From Variovorax sp. Root318D1 (lineage in GTDB: Bacteria > Pseudomonadota > Gammaproteobacteria > Burkholderiales > Burkholderiaceae_C), in NCBI RefSeq assembly GCF_001424835.1, contig NZ_LMCQ01000012.1:401829-465828 (forward strand): a DNA stretch of 64,000 nucleotides, given 5' to 3'. The notes under the pieces were generated by a model that had not been told where the DNA came from, made no database searches, and saw only the letters and a program-made list of their open reading frames with translations. This document shows positions 1-17,739 of the stretch, piece after piece (position 1 is the first letter of the stretch; each line of letters begins with the position of its first letter). Position numbers and translations under genes: made by a program.

Positions 1-1
1 G

Positions 2-175
2 ACCGGCGCGATCGAGCTGCCTGCGGACAAGGAAATGGTCATGCCTGGCGACAACGTCAGCATCACCGTGAAGCTGATCAACCCGATCGCGATGGAAGAG
101 GGTCTCCGCTTCGCCATCCGTGAAGGCGGCCGTACCGTGGGTTCGGGTGTCGTGGCCAAGATCCTCGACATCTAA
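2..175 (+). CDS. tuf: Elongation factor Tu, C-terminal 57 residues (partial)
   Basis: The window opens inside this gene. The reading frame starting at base 2 encodes the end of EF-Tu domain 3, with the typical block [20 protein letters not shown] and the ending [11 protein letters not shown] before TAA. EF-Tu is the GTPase that delivers aminoacyl-tRNA to the ribosome. The gene is followed 21 nt later by tRNA-Trp and then secE-nusG, the usual order in Burkholderiales, where one tuf copy precedes secE. Confidence 0.96.
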   Translation, partial: TGAIELPADKEMVMPGDNVSITVKLINPIAMEEGLRFAIREGGRTVGSGVVAKILDI

Positions 176-196
176 GCCGAGCGTAAAGAGTACCGG

Positions 197-272
197 AGGG
201 GTATAGCTCAATTGGCAGAGCGTCGGTCTCCAAAACCGAAGGTTGTAGGTTCGATTCCTACTGCCCCTGCCA
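197..272 (+). tRNA. trpT: tRNA-Trp (anticodon CCA)
   Basis: This is a 76-nt cloverleaf with a 7-bp acceptor stem (AGGGGTA paired with TGCCCCT) and an encoded 3' CCA. The anticodon CCA lies at about 230-232 in the loop CTCCAAA, and the T loop is TTCGATT. It sits between tuf and secE and is probably cotranscribed with them. Confidence 0.96.
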
Positions 273-326
273 CCTAGGTGGCACCTCCGAAAAAGCCCCG
301 TCGGTGACCCGGCGGAAGGCAAAAAA

Positions 327-349
327 AGCCCATCGCGACCCGGTGGGCT
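327..349. other. Hairpin between tRNA-Trp and secE
   Basis: An 8-bp stem (AGCCCATC paired with GGTGGGCT, one G-T) closes a 7-nt loop. On the plus strand the stem is preceded by seven A residues and has no T run after it. On the minus strand the same DNA reads as a stem followed by seven T, the form of an intrinsic terminator. It may separate the tRNA from secE mRNA by processing, or stop antisense transcription. Confidence 0.4.
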
Positions 350-409
350 TCGGCGTCTCAGAAGACGCATTGAATTGAAGGCCGAAAGGCCACAGGAAAT
401 CAGCCGAAC

Positions 410-793
410 ATGGCCACTTCTCAAATCGAAACCGTGAGCACGGGTGCCGACAAAGCCAAATTGGCTGCGGCGGTGGTGCTGGCAGTGGGCGCCATCGTGG
501 CGTTCTACCTGCTGTCGCGCCAAGGTTCACTGGTGCAATGGGCTGCGCTGCTGGTCGGCCTGGCCGCGGCCGTGGGCGCCTTCGGCAGTTCGGAGAATGG
601 CCGTCAGTTGTGGGCCTTTGGCCGCGATTCGTGGCGCGAAGTCAAGAAGGTCGTCTGGCCGACCCGCAAAGAAGCAATGCAGATGACGGCCTATGTGTTT
701 GCCTTCGTGGCAATCATGTCCGTCTTCCTCTGGCTCACCGACAAGACGCTCGAATGGGTGTTTTTCGACCTCATTCTGGGCTGGAGAAAATAA
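410..793 (+). CDS. secE: Preprotein translocase subunit SecE
   Basis: This 127-residue inner-membrane protein stabilises SecY in the SecYEG protein-export channel. Three hydrophobic segments are visible at about residues 18-36, 42-60 and 98-118. Between the second and third lies the conserved SecE cytoplasmic block SWREVKKVVWPTRKEA. Three membrane spans match the longer E. coli-type SecE rather than the single-span form. The gene lies 137 nt after tRNA-Trp and 1 nt before nusG, so the two are almost certainly cotranscribed. Confidence 0.96.
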   Translation: MATSQIETVSTGADKAKLAAAVVLAVGAIVAFYLLSRQGSLVQWAALLVGLAAAVGAFGSSENGRQLWAFGRDSWREVKKVVWPTRKEAMQMTAYVFAFVAIMSVFLWLTDKTLEWVFFDLILGWRK

Positions 794-1405
794 ATGACCG
801 ACGACACAGTTGAAACCACGCCGGCGGGCTCGGAAGAAGAAAACACTTCCGTGCTGGCCCCTGCTGCCAACCCCGATCTGCGTTGGTACGTGGTGCATGC
901 CTATTCGGGCATGGAAAAGGCTGTCGAGCGCAACATCACCGAGCGCATCAACCGCGCCGGCATGCAGGACAAGTTCGGCCGCATCCTGGTTCCGACCGAA
1001 GAAGTGGTCGAAATCAAGAACGGCCAGAAGCGCACCACCGAGCGCCGCTTCTTCCCGGGCTACGTGCTGGTCGAAATGATCATGGACGACGAGAGCTGGC
1101 ACCTGGTGAAACACACCAACAAGGTGACGGGTTTCGTGGGTGGCGCCAAGAACCGTCCAGCCCCGATCTCGCAGAAAGAGGTCGAGGACATCGTCAACCA
1201 GATGCAGCAGGGCACCGAGAAGCCGCGCCACAAGGTCGAATTCACCGTCGGCGAATTCGTGCGCGTCAAGGAAGGCCCGTTCACCGACTTCAACGGCACG
1301 GTCGAAGAAGTCAACTACGAGAAGAGCAAGGTCAGCGTGTCGGTCATGATTTTCGGCCGCGCGACGCCTGTGGAGCTCGAATTCAGCCAGGTCGAAAAGA
1401 CCTGA
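794..1405 (+). CDS. nusG: Transcription termination/antitermination protein NusG
   Basis: This 203-residue protein binds RNA polymerase and links it to Rho or to the ribosome. After a short acidic N-terminal extension, the NGN domain begins near residue 30 ([19 protein letters not shown]) and contains the [10 protein letters not shown] block. A C-terminal KOW domain follows from about residue 150 ([20 protein letters not shown]). Length and domain order are normal for the family. It directly follows secE and precedes the ribosomal stalk genes. Confidence 0.97.
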   Translation: MTDDTVETTPAGSEEENTSVLAPAANPDLRWYVVHAYSGMEKAVERNITERINRAGMQDKFGRILVPTEEVVEIKNGQKRTTERRFFPGYVLVEMIMDDESWHLVKHTNKVTGFVGGAKNRPAPISQKEVEDIVNQMQQGTEKPRHKVEFTVGEFVRVKEGPFTDFNGTVEEVNYEKSKVSVSVMIFGRATPVELEFSQVEKT

Positions 1406-1544
1406 GTTCCTTCCGGTCTTCGGGCCGGAACCATATTTCCGGCTGCGCGTTGTCCGACTCGGCGCGCGGCCTTGATCGAAGAGTCGTTAAACCCCGGGGA
1501 GCTGCGGCGAGAGCCAAGGCGATATCACCCGCAAGGAGCAAAGC
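1406..1544 (+). promoter_or_regulatory. nusG-rplK intergenic leader
   Basis: This 139-nt spacer begins with a small hairpin (TTCCGG and CCGGAA at 1411-1430) just after the nusG stop. It ends with the ribosome-binding site AAGGAG, 8 nt before the rplK ATG. In E. coli the L1 protein represses the L11-L1 operon through a site in the rplK leader; that role is inferred here from position only. The hairpin lacks a T run, so it is not a clear terminator. Confidence 0.4.
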
Positions 1545-1976
1545 ATGGCGAAAAAAATCGTCGGCTTCATCAAGCTGCAAGTGCCAGCTGGTAAGGCCAA
1601 CCCGTCACCACCCATCGGTCCCGCACTGGGCCAGCGTGGTTTGAACATCATGGAGTTCTGCAAGGCGTTCAACGCGCAGACCCAGAGCGTCGAGCCTGGT
1701 CTGCCGCTGCCGGTGGTCATCACCGCGTTCGCTGACAAGAGCTTCACCTTCATCATCAAGACGCCGCCGGCGATCACCTTGATCAAGAAGGCCATCAAGC
1801 TGGACAAGGGCTCGGCCCGTCCGCACACCGACAAGGTCGGCAAGATCACGCGCGCACAGCTCGAGGAAATTGCCAAGGCCAAGATGAAGGACCTGACTGC
1901 AGCCGATCTGGACGCAGCAGTTCGCACCATCGCCGGCTCTGCCCGTTCGATGGGCGTGAATGTGGAGGGCGTGTAA
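1545..1976 (+). CDS. rplK: 50S ribosomal protein L11
   Basis: This 143-residue protein is part of the GTPase-associated centre of the large subunit. The N-terminal block [20 protein letters not shown] with its Pro-rich loop and the C-terminal RNA-binding half ([14 protein letters not shown]) are both present. Length is normal. The stop codon is separated from the rplA ATG by no bases, so L11 and L1 are translationally coupled. Confidence 0.97.
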   Translation: MAKKIVGFIKLQVPAGKANPSPPIGPALGQRGLNIMEFCKAFNAQTQSVEPGLPLPVVITAFADKSFTFIIKTPPAITLIKKAIKLDKGSARPHTDKVGKITRAQLEEIAKAKMKDLTAADLDAAVRTIAGSARSMGVNVEGV

Positions 1977-2675
1977 ATGGCCAAGATCACCAAGAAGCAA
2001 AAAGCGCTCGCAGGCAAGGTCGACAGCAACAAGCTGTACCCCCTCGTTGACGCCATCGGCATCGTGAAGGACGCCGCCACCGCCAAGTTCGACGAATCGA
2101 TCGACGTGGCCGTGCAGCTCGGCATCGACGCGAAGAAGTCGGACCAGGTCGTGCGTGGCGCCGTCGTGCTGCCCAACGGCACCGGCAAGACCAAGCGCGT
2201 GGCTGTGTTCGCCCAGGGCGCCAAGGCTGAAGAAGCCAAGGCCGCCGGCGCCGACATCGTCGGCATGGACGACCTGGCTGCCATGGTCAAGGCTGGCGAC
2301 ATGCCTTTCGACGTCGTGATCGCTGCCCCCGACGCAATGCGCGTGGTCGGTACGCTCGGCCAGATCCTCGGCCCGCGCGGCCTGATGCCCAACCCCAAGG
2401 TTGGCACGGTGACCCCGGACGTCGCCACGGCGGTGAAGAACGCCAAGGCTGGCCAGGTTCAGTTCCGCGTCGACAAGGCCGGCATCGTGCACGGCACGAT
2501 CGGCCGCCGTTCGTTCGACACCGACAAGCTGCAGGGCAACCTCGCTGCGCTGATCGACGCTCTGGTCAAGGCCAAGCCGGCGACCAGCAAGGGCGTGTAC
2601 CTGCGCAAGGTGGCTGTGTCGTCGACCATGGGTCTGGGTGTCCGCGTGGACACGCAAACCATCTCGGCGAGCTAA
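1977..2675 (+). CDS. rplA: 50S ribosomal protein L1
   Basis: This 232-residue protein forms the L1 stalk of the 50S subunit and is, in characterised bacteria, the translational repressor of its own operon. The conserved segments [20 protein letters not shown] and the C-terminal [15 protein letters not shown] are intact. It starts immediately after the rplK stop. Confidence 0.97.
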   Translation: MAKITKKQKALAGKVDSNKLYPLVDAIGIVKDAATAKFDESIDVAVQLGIDAKKSDQVVRGAVVLPNGTGKTKRVAVFAQGAKAEEAKAAGADIVGMDDLAAMVKAGDMPFDVVIAAPDAMRVVGTLGQILGPRGLMPNPKVGTVTPDVATAVKNAKAGQVQFRVDKAGIVHGTIGRRSFDTDKLQGNLAALIDALVKAKPATSKGVYLRKVAVSSTMGLGVRVDTQTISAS

Positions 2676-2922
2676 AGAGATTTGCCCGGCTCTGAAAAGA
2701 GCAGGGCGAATGTGGTGGGTCGCGGCAGCTTCGGTTGCCGTGAGCCATCCAAGACCGTTGGTGTGCAGGGCGCTGCACTTAATCGCCGGATCGATCCTTC
2801 CGGTATCCAGCGCAGATGGCGACCCCACTGCAAGGAATTTGATTTTTGTTCCGAAACAGTTGGTCGCTGCATGAAGCGCGATCCGAGGCCCCGGCCGAAG
2901 GTCGCATTAAAAGGAGTAGACC
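2676..2922 (+). promoter_or_regulatory. Leader region of the rplJL-rpoBC operon
   Basis: This 247-nt spacer lies between rplA and rplJ. A long untranslated leader at this place is expected, because in E. coli L10 (with L7/L12) binds the rplJ leader mRNA to repress translation. The GC-rich sequence can form several short stems. A strong ribosome-binding site, AAAAGGAG, ends about 8 nt before the rplJ start codon. The exact L10 binding fold was not modelled. Confidence 0.45.
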
Positions 2923-3456
2923 TTGAGTCTGAATCGCAGTGAGAAAGAAGCGGTCATCAGTGATGTGACCAGCCTCGCCGCTAAAGCTCAAACGCTCGTG
3001 ATGGCGGAATACCGTGGCATCACGGTGGCCGACATGACCAAACTGCGCAGCGAAGCTCGCAGCAAGGGTGTGACCCTCAGCGTGTTGAAGAACACGCTGG
3101 CACGCCGTGCTGTTGCTGGTAGCGCATTTGAGATTGTTGGCGACCAGATGACCGGTCCGCTGATCTATGGCTTTTCCGAAGACGCAGTGGCCGCCGCCAA
3201 GGTGGTGGCCGATTTCGCGAAGACCAACGACAAGTTGGTGATTCGCGGTGGCGCATTCGGCGGCAAGGCCCTGGACGTGAACGGCGTGAAGCAACTGGCC
3301 AACATCCCTTCCAAGGAAGTGCTGCTGGCGCAATTGCTGGGCTTGATGCAATCCCCGATCTCTCGTACCGCCCGCGTGCTCGCGGCGCTGGCCGAGAAGC
3401 GCGGTGGTGGCGAAGCTGCACCCGCCGATGCACCGGCAGAAGCGCAGGCTGCTTAA
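2923..3456 (+). CDS. rplJ: 50S ribosomal protein L10
   Basis: This 177-residue protein anchors the L7/L12 dimers to the ribosome and is the autoregulator of its operon in characterised bacteria. The start codon is TTG at 2923, chosen because AAAAGGAG lies just upstream and the protein begins [11 protein letters not shown] as in relatives. The L10 core ([17 protein letters not shown]) is followed by the C-terminal helix that binds L7/L12. The tail is rich in Ala and Pro ([17 protein letters not shown]). Confidence 0.96.
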   Translation: MSLNRSEKEAVISDVTSLAAKAQTLVMAEYRGITVADMTKLRSEARSKGVTLSVLKNTLARRAVAGSAFEIVGDQMTGPLIYGFSEDAVAAAKVVADFAKTNDKLVIRGGAFGGKALDVNGVKQLANIPSKEVLLAQLLGLMQSPISRTARVLAALAEKRGGGEAAPADAPAEAQAA

Positions 3457-3499
3457 GCCTTGCGTTTGAAATATTCAACCCAATTGTTAGGAAACAAAA

Positions 3500-3874
<375 letters not shown>

Positions 3875-3890
3875 TTCAGACCCCCTAGAG

Positions 3891-3921
3891 GGCTGGAGGT
3901 GCCTGAAAAGGCCCTCCAGCC
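3891..3921 (+). terminator. rplL-rpoB attenuator-like hairpin
   Basis: A perfect 9-bp stem (GGCTGGAGG and CCTCCAGCC) with a 13-nt loop lies 16 nt after the rplL stop and is followed by CTTTG. In E. coli a partial terminator in this same spacer lowers rpoBC transcription relative to the ribosomal genes. The short T run here fits partial termination; an RNase processing site is an alternative. Confidence 0.5.
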
Positions 3922-4124
3922 TTTGCCGCTTTCAGAGCGCACCCAAAAGTCGCCATTCCCATGCGATTTTTGAGTGTCTTCTGACCCCGACTGCAGAAGA
4001 CCCCTTGGTTCGGGCGATGTGCAACGCATCGCTGTCCGCCAACGGCTGGTAGTGGCCAGCCGCCAAGCAGTGGTGCCTCGGCACTGCTGACAAGTCGCTG
4101 AAGATCTCAAGCTCCGGAGCTCTC

Positions 4125-8249
<4,125 letters not shown>

Positions 8250-8269
8250 TCAGAAGAGGAAAGAGTCAC

Positions 8270-12499
<4,230 letters not shown>

Positions 12500-12532
12500 C
12501 TGGTTAGCATCACCGGCCATGACCGGTATCCG

Positions 12533-12568
12533 ACGCCCCCCGACCGAATCCGGTTGGGGGGCGTTTTT
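12533..12568 (+). terminator. Intrinsic terminator of the rpoBC operon
   Basis: A 14-bp GC-rich stem (ACGCCCCCCGACCG with its partner, one G-T pair) closes the tetraloop AATC and is followed by TTTTT. It starts 34 nt after the rpoC stop and is one of the clearest terminators in the window. Confidence 0.93.
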
Positions 12569-12603
12569 CTTTGAGTCGTTTTTTCCATGAAGTGTTTTTG
12601 CCG

Positions 12604-13227
12604 ATGAGCGCATTGCCCGATTCGCTTGCCAGCTGGATCGTTGTCGCGGTGCTGTTGTTCTGGTTCGTGGGGGCCTACAACAGGCTGGTGCGCCTGCGCG
12701 CCGCCGTACTCCAGGCCTACGCCACGCTCGATGCCGCGCTCCGAAAGCAGCTGGACTTCGTCCTGGCCAGCATCGCGGCCGCCGAGCCCGAAAAAGATGC
12801 GCCGTCGCCCGGCCATTCTTCGGCGGTGGCGCCGCTGCAGGCTGCCGCCACCCAACTGGCCACGCTGCTGGGCGCGACCCGGCTGCATCCGCTCGACCCG
12901 GGCGGCATGGCTGCGCTGGCGACGGCGCTGCAGGTGCTGATTTCCGCATGGCAGCGCCAGCACCCGGACGCTGTGACGGTCTTCGACGCTGACGGCACGC
13001 TCTCGCGCCCGGCGCCGCTGCTATCGAGCGGCGCCGGGCCCGATGCCGGATCCGGATGGTCCAGCGCGGTCGAGCCCATGGCCTGGCCCGAACCTTCGGC
13101 CGCAGCGGAAATTGCCCGCAGCCAGTTCAACCTGGCGGTGGAGCAGTACAACGCCGCCATCGTCCAGTTTCCGGCATTGCTGGTGGCATGGATGGTGCGT
13201 TTGCGTCCGGCCGCGCCCTTGCTCTGA
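12604..13227 (+). CDS. LemA-like membrane-anchored protein
   Basis: This 207-residue protein starts with a single N-terminal membrane span (about residues 8-24), followed by FVGAYNRLVRLRAAVLQAYA, which matches the start of LemA family proteins. After the first helix it diverges: the middle is Ala/Pro-rich and low in complexity. The end (ARSQFNLAVEQYNAAIVQFP) again resembles the LemA helical bundle. The ATG at 12604 is preferred over a TTG at 12571, which would sit on the terminator. The cellular role of LemA proteins is not well defined. Confidence 0.7.
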   Translation: MSALPDSLASWIVVAVLLFWFVGAYNRLVRLRAAVLQAYATLDAALRKQLDFVLASIAAAEPEKDAPSPGHSSAVAPLQAAATQLATLLGATRLHPLDPGGMAALATALQVLISAWQRQHPDAVTVFDADGTLSRPAPLLSSGAGPDAGSGWSSAVEPMAWPEPSAAAEIARSQFNLAVEQYNAAIVQFPALLVAWMVRLRPAAPLL

Positions 13228-14693
13228 GGTTTTTTTCGAATCGCCGGCAAACGCCTTCTTCTTTCTTGATCTCCGCGGCTTTGTGCGTATTGCCGGCCCG
13301 TTACCATCGCCTCAACTTGCCAGAACTATCTTCCGATCATCCAGGCGGCAGCAACGCACCGCTGCTGCACCCCCCGCTCTGGCGCCAACTGCAGCTGACT
13401 GCCGCGGCGCTGGCGTCGATTCGCGCCGGCAGCTCGGGCACCGCCGCGTTCGAAGCGGTGGAGCCGGCCATGCGCCCGGGCGTGCAAGCGCTCGGCTTCC
13501 AGGTGCTGCGCTGGCTCGGCCGGGCCGAGGCTTTGCGCCGCCATCTTGCCAAGCGCACGCCGCCGCCGCTGCCAGACGCCTTGCTGTGCACCGCATTGGC
13601 GCTGGCCTGGGATGCTCAGCACGCCCCGTACGAGCCATTCACGCTGGTCGACCAGACGGTCGAGGCTGCAAAGCGCAATCCGGCCACGCGGGCGCAAGCC
13701 AGTTTCATCAATGCCTGCCTACGCCGCTTCCTGCGCGAACGCGATGAGCTCGTGGCCGCCACCGACCATGAGCCGGTGGCGCAGTGGAATCACCCGCGCT
13801 GGTGGATCGAGCGGCTCAAACGCGACCATCCGCGCGATTGGCAGCGCGTTCTCACGGCCGACAACGCCCACGCCCCGATGACCCTGCGTGTCAATTTGCG
13901 GAAGACCACGGTTGCTTCCTACCAATTGGCGCTGGAAGCCGTGGGTTTGGCAGCGGTACGCGTGGGATCCGCCGGCCTGCAGCTGGCGCGCGCCCGGCCG
14001 GTTCAGCAGCTGCCGGGCTTCGCGGACGGCGAATGCTCGGTTCAGGACGCAGCCGCGCAGATGGCGGCGCCCCTGCTGCTCGAAGGGATGCTTCCCGCGG
14101 CAGGCTCCGCGCCGCTGCGCGTGCTCGATGCCTGCGCCGCCCCGGGCGGCAAGACGGCGCACCTGCTGGAGTTTGCCGGTCCGGAGGCCGTCGAGGTCAC
14201 GGCCCTCGAAGTCGACGCGGTACGCAGCCGGCGCATCGACGAGACCCTGGGCCGCCTCAGTCTGGCCGCCAAGGTGGTGGTGGCTGACGCCGCCCGGCCG
14301 TCCGCATGGTGGGACGGCACGCCTTTCGACGCCATCCTGCTCGATGCGCCCTGCACGGCGTCGGGCATCGTCCGGCGGCACCCCGACGTGCGCTGGCTGC
14401 GGCGCGAGAGCGACACGTCGCAGCTCGCGGTCCAGCAGGCGGCCTTGCTCGCGGCGCTCTGGCCGCTGGTCAAGCCCGGCGGCCGGCTGCTTTATTGCAC
14501 CTGTTCGGTGTTCCGGGAAGAGGGCTCGCAACAAATCGATGCGTTTCTTGCGCACAACACCGATGCCCGATTGAAGGCGTCGCCAGGCCATTTGCTTCCC
14601 CAAAGCGGGGCGAATGCCCGCGCCGTCCCGGACAATGCCTCAGGTGACCACGACGGCTTCTTCTACGCCCTGCTTGAAAAACGCCCGCGCTGA
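13188..14693 (+). CDS. rsmB: 16S rRNA (cytosine(967)-C(5))-methyltransferase RsmB
   Basis: RsmB (Sun/Fmu) methylates C967 of 16S rRNA with S-adenosylmethionine. The N-terminal NusB-like RNA-binding domain spans roughly residues 60-190. The Rossmann methyltransferase domain follows, with the SAM site VLDACAAPGGKTAHLLE. The two catalytic-region cysteines lie in LLDAPCTASGIVRRHPD and LLYCTCSVFREEG. The start is uncertain: 13188 is the only nearby ATG and overlaps the previous gene by 40 nt. TTG codons at 13266, 13281 and 13317 would give a protein nearer family length. Confidence 0.9.
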   Translation: MDGAFASGRALALRFFSNRRQTPSSFLISAALCVLPARYHRLNLPELSSDHPGGSNAPLLHPPLWRQLQLTAAALASIRAGSSGTAAFEAVEPAMRPGVQALGFQVLRWLGRAEALRRHLAKRTPPPLPDALLCTALALAWDAQHAPYEPFTLVDQTVEAAKRNPATRAQASFINACLRRFLRERDELVAATDHEPVAQWNHPRWWIERLKRDHPRDWQRVLTADNAHAPMTLRVNLRKTTVASYQLALEAVGLAAVRVGSAGLQLARARPVQQLPGFADGECSVQDAAAQMAAPLLLEGMLPAAGSAPLRVLDACAAPGGKTAHLLEFAGPEAVEVTALEVDAVRSRRIDETLGRLSLAAKVVVADAARPSAWWDGTPFDAILLDAPCTASGIVRRHPDVRWLRRESDTSQLAVQQAALLAALWPLVKPGGRLLYCTCSVFREEGSQQIDAFLAHNTDARLKASPGHLLPQSGANARAVPDNASGDHDGFFYALLEKRPR

Positions 14694-15321
14694 GCGCAGC
14701 GGGCCGCGCGGCGCCACGGTGTTGGCGGCGCTGCTGCTAGCCTGCGTGCTGCTGCTGAGCTGGCTGCCCCTTCCCGCGGCCGCGCAAGGGCGCGCCGCGG
14801 CGTCGGTCACCCAGATGCGCCTGGAGCAGGCCGACGACGGCATCTATCTCACCGCGGCCGTGCAGTTCGAGCTGCCATCGCTGGTCGAGGAGGTGCTCGA
14901 CAAGGGGATTGCCATCTATTTCGTGGCCGAGGCCGAGGTTTTTCACGAGCGCTGGTACTGGACCGACCGCAAGGTGGCACAGGTCACGCGACACATGCGG
15001 CTGGCCTACCAGCCGCTCACGCGCCGCTGGCGGCTCAACGTGTCGCCCGTGCCAATCACCGGCGCAGCGGGCTTCGGCGTCTCGCTGAACCAGAACTTCG
15101 ACAGCCTTGCCGACGCCATGGACGCCGTCAAGCGCATCGGCCGGCTGCGGCTGGGCGATGCGGCCGAGATCGGCGACGAGCCTGCGCAACAGGTGGTGTT
15201 CCGTTTCCGGCTCGACACTTCGCAGCTGCCGCGCCCGTTCCAGATCGGCGTGGTCGGACAGGCCGACTGGAACATCGTCGTCGAACGCAGCGCCAAGCTG
15301 CCCCTGGAGAAACAGCGGTGA
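14635..15321 (+). CDS. DUF4390 family protein
   Basis: This 228-residue protein has a hydrophobic segment near residues 30-50 (LAALLLACVLLLSWLP) ending in a possible signal cleavage site, then a soluble domain that matches my memory of DUF4390. Signs of that family are YFVAEAEVFHERWYWTD and the ending QADWNIVVERS. The function is unknown. Its start lies inside rsmB and its stop overlaps the GTG of the next kinase gene (GTGA), so rsmB, this gene and the kinase form a translationally linked chain. An upstream ATG at 14614 is possible. Confidence 0.8.
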   Translation: MPQVTTTASSTPCLKNARAERSGPRGATVLAALLLACVLLLSWLPLPAAAQGRAAASVTQMRLEQADDGIYLTAAVQFELPSLVEEVLDKGIAIYFVAEAEVFHERWYWTDRKVAQVTRHMRLAYQPLTRRWRLNVSPVPITGAAGFGVSLNQNFDSLADAMDAVKRIGRLRLGDAAEIGDEPAQQVVFRFRLDTSQLPRPFQIGVVGQADWNIVVERSAKLPLEKQR

Positions 15322-17648
15322 GCACCAAACCGCGCAGCGGCGCAGCGGCCACTCCCGCCGCCCGCCGCGCACGCGCCATGCGCTGGGCCGTTGGCGTTGG
15401 CGCCGCGCTGGTCACGGCCATTGGCCTCGTGTTGATGTTCCTGCTGGCGCAAGCCACCAACAACCGCGCCCTGTACGAGCGCTATTACGTACGTCTTTTC
15501 GGCATCAACGTGGTGGTGGCGGTGCTGCTGGTGCTGGTGATCGGCTGGGTCGCGTTCCGCCTGTTGCGGCGCTTGCGCCAGGGCAAGTTCGGCAGCCGGC
15601 TGCTCATCAAGCTGGCCGCCATCTTCGCGCTGGTGGGCGTGGTGCCGGGTGCGCTGGTCTATGTGGTGTCCTACCAGTTCGTCGCGCGGTCGATCGAGAG
15701 CTGGTTCGACGTCAAGGTCGAAGGTGCGCTCGATGCCGGCCTGAACCTGGGCCGAGCCACGCTCGATTCGCTCTCCGACGACCTGGCCGCCAAGACGCGC
15801 GCAGCCAGCGCGCAGCTGGTGCAGGTGCCCGACGCAAGCGCCGGCCTGGTTCTGGAGCGCATCCGCGACCAGCTCCAGGCTTCCGACGTGGTGCTCTGGA
15901 CCGGCACCGGCCAGCTCGTGGCCAGCGCGGGCACTTCGCGATTCCAGCTCAACCCGGAGCGGCCGACCAGCCAGCAGCTGCGGCAGGTGCGGGCCGACCG
16001 TGCCATTGCCCACATCGAAGGCCTGGACGAAACGGCGCCGCCGGGCGCCACCCTGCCTCCTGCCAGCGTCCGCGCGCTGGCCATGGTGCAACGCCCGGGC
16101 TTCGACTTCGACACCGCGCCGCGCTTCCTGCAGGTCACGCAGCCGCTGCCGCCCGCCGTGGTGGCCAATGCGCTCGCCGTGCAGGAGGCCAACCGCGAGT
16201 ACCAGGAGCGGGCCCTGGCGCGCGAAGGCCTCCGGCGGATGTACATCGGCACCCTCACGCTGAGCCTGTTCCTGGCCGTGTTCGGCGCCGTGCTGCTGGC
16301 GGTGCTGTTCGGCAACCAGCTGGCGCGGCCGCTGCTTGTGCTGGCCGACGGCGTGCGCCAGGTGGCCGCCGGCGATCTGCGGCCGACCACCGTTCTGCAG
16401 GGAAAAGACGAGTTGGGCGGCCTCACGCGTTCCTTTGCTGTCATGACGCAGCAGCTGGCCGATGCCCGCGGTGCGGTCGAAAAAACCATGGGTCAGCTCG
16501 ACGCCGCCCGCGCCAACCTGCAGACCATTCTGGACAACCTGACCTCGGGCGTGATCGTGCTCGACGCCAAGGGCACCATACTGTCCACCAACCCCGGCGC
16601 CACCCGCGTGTTGCGCGCCCCGCTGGCAGCTTACGAGGGAATGCCGCTTGCCCAAGTGCCCGGGCTGGCCGATTTCGGCAACAGCGTGCAGCAGCAGTTC
16701 GACGAATTCCAGGTCGAGCGCTTGCAGCACGGCCTCGACCACTGGCAGCACGCCTTCGAGCTGCACGCCACCGGCATCGATCTGCCGCAGCAGGACAGCG
16801 CCATCAACATCGTCGCGCGCGGTGCGGAGCTGCCCGGTGCCGCCCGGCTGCTGGTGTTCGACGACATCTCAGAGATCGTCTCGGCCCAGCGCGCGCAAGC
16901 CTGGGGCGAAGTCGCACGCCGCCTGGCGCACGAAATCAAGAATCCGCTGACACCCATCCAGCTTTCGGCCGAGCGGCTCGAGATGAAGCTCTCCGGCAAG
17001 GTTGCTCCGCCCGAGCAAGCCGTGCTGGTGAAATCGGTCAAGACCATTGTTGACCAGGTCGACGCAATGAAGCGTCTGGTCAACGAGTTCCGCGACTACG
17101 CCCGCCTGCCCGCGGCCGATCTCAAGCCGATCGACCTCAATGCGCTGCTGGTCGACGTGCTCCAGCTCTACGGCGCCGACAACGCCCCCATTGCGCTGCG
17201 CTCCGAGCTGGACGAGCGCTGCCCGCCCATCCGCGGCGACGCCCAGCAGATCCGTCAGGTCATTCACAACCTGCTGCAGAACGCGCAGGACGCCGCCGAG
17301 GCCGCCGCCAGCAGCACCGGTCGGGCTGGCGAAGTCGTCATTCGCACCCGCCTGGGCGATTCGGGCCAGCGCGTGCGCCTTACGGTTCAAGACAGCGGCC
17401 CAGGCTTTGCAGAAAACATCCTCAAGCGCGCCTTCGAGCCCTACGTCACCACCAAGACCAAAGGCACTGGCCTGGGGCTGGCTGTGGTCAAGAAGATCGC
17501 CGACGAACACGGTGCGCGCATCGAGCTTTCCAACCGCGTTGTCGATGGGGCTGTAGCAGGGGCGCAAGTCTCGCTATCATTCGCGCTGGCAGGCGAGTCG
17601 CGGGCAGCGGCCGCTCACACCGAAGATTCGAAGTCTTCCGCCGCCTGA
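15318..17648 (+). CDS. NtrY-like membrane sensor histidine kinase
   Basis: This 776-residue kinase starts with GTG at 15318. Membrane spans are seen near residues 20-43, 55-75, 95-118 and 312-333, with a large extracytoplasmic part between the last two. A HAMP domain (about 334-385), a PAS domain (about 400-510), the phospho-acceptor helix with LAHEIKNPLTPIQ (His near residue 539) and an HATPase domain follow. The N box is HNLLQNAQDAAE, with DSGPGF and GTGLGLAVVKKI. This order is that of NtrY, the sensor for nitrogen or redox signals in other bacteria. The next gene is its likely response regulator. Confidence 0.9.
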   Translation: MSTKPRSGAAATPAARRARAMRWAVGVGAALVTAIGLVLMFLLAQATNNRALYERYYVRLFGINVVVAVLLVLVIGWVAFRLLRRLRQGKFGSRLLIKLAAIFALVGVVPGALVYVVSYQFVARSIESWFDVKVEGALDAGLNLGRATLDSLSDDLAAKTRAASAQLVQVPDASAGLVLERIRDQLQASDVVLWTGTGQLVASAGTSRFQLNPERPTSQQLRQVRADRAIAHIEGLDETAPPGATLPPASVRALAMVQRPGFDFDTAPRFLQVTQPLPPAVVANALAVQEANREYQERALAREGLRRMYIGTLTLSLFLAVFGAVLLAVLFGNQLARPLLVLADGVRQVAAGDLRPTTVLQGKDELGGLTRSFAVMTQQLADARGAVEKTMGQLDAARANLQTILDNLTSGVIVLDAKGTILSTNPGATRVLRAPLAAYEGMPLAQVPGLADFGNSVQQQFDEFQVERLQHGLDHWQHAFELHATGIDLPQQDSAINIVARGAELPGAARLLVFDDISEIVSAQRAQAWGEVARRLAHEIKNPLTPIQLSAERLEMKLSGKVAPPEQAVLVKSVKTIVDQVDAMKRLVNEFRDYARLPAADLKPIDLNALLVDVLQLYGADNAPIALRSELDERCPPIRGDAQQIRQVIHNLLQNAQDAAEAAASSTGRAGEVVIRTRLGDSGQRVRLTVQDSGPGFAENILKRAFEPYVTTKTKGTGLGLAVVKKIADEHGARIELSNRVVDGAVAGAQVSLSFALAGESRAAAAHTEDSKSSAA

Positions 17649-17739
17649 GCGCGAAAGAATCCATCGCGTCCAGGCGATGGAGAGGCCGGCGGACCCATAC
17701 ACATCATTCAGATACCAGCGCACAAGACAAGCAGCACTC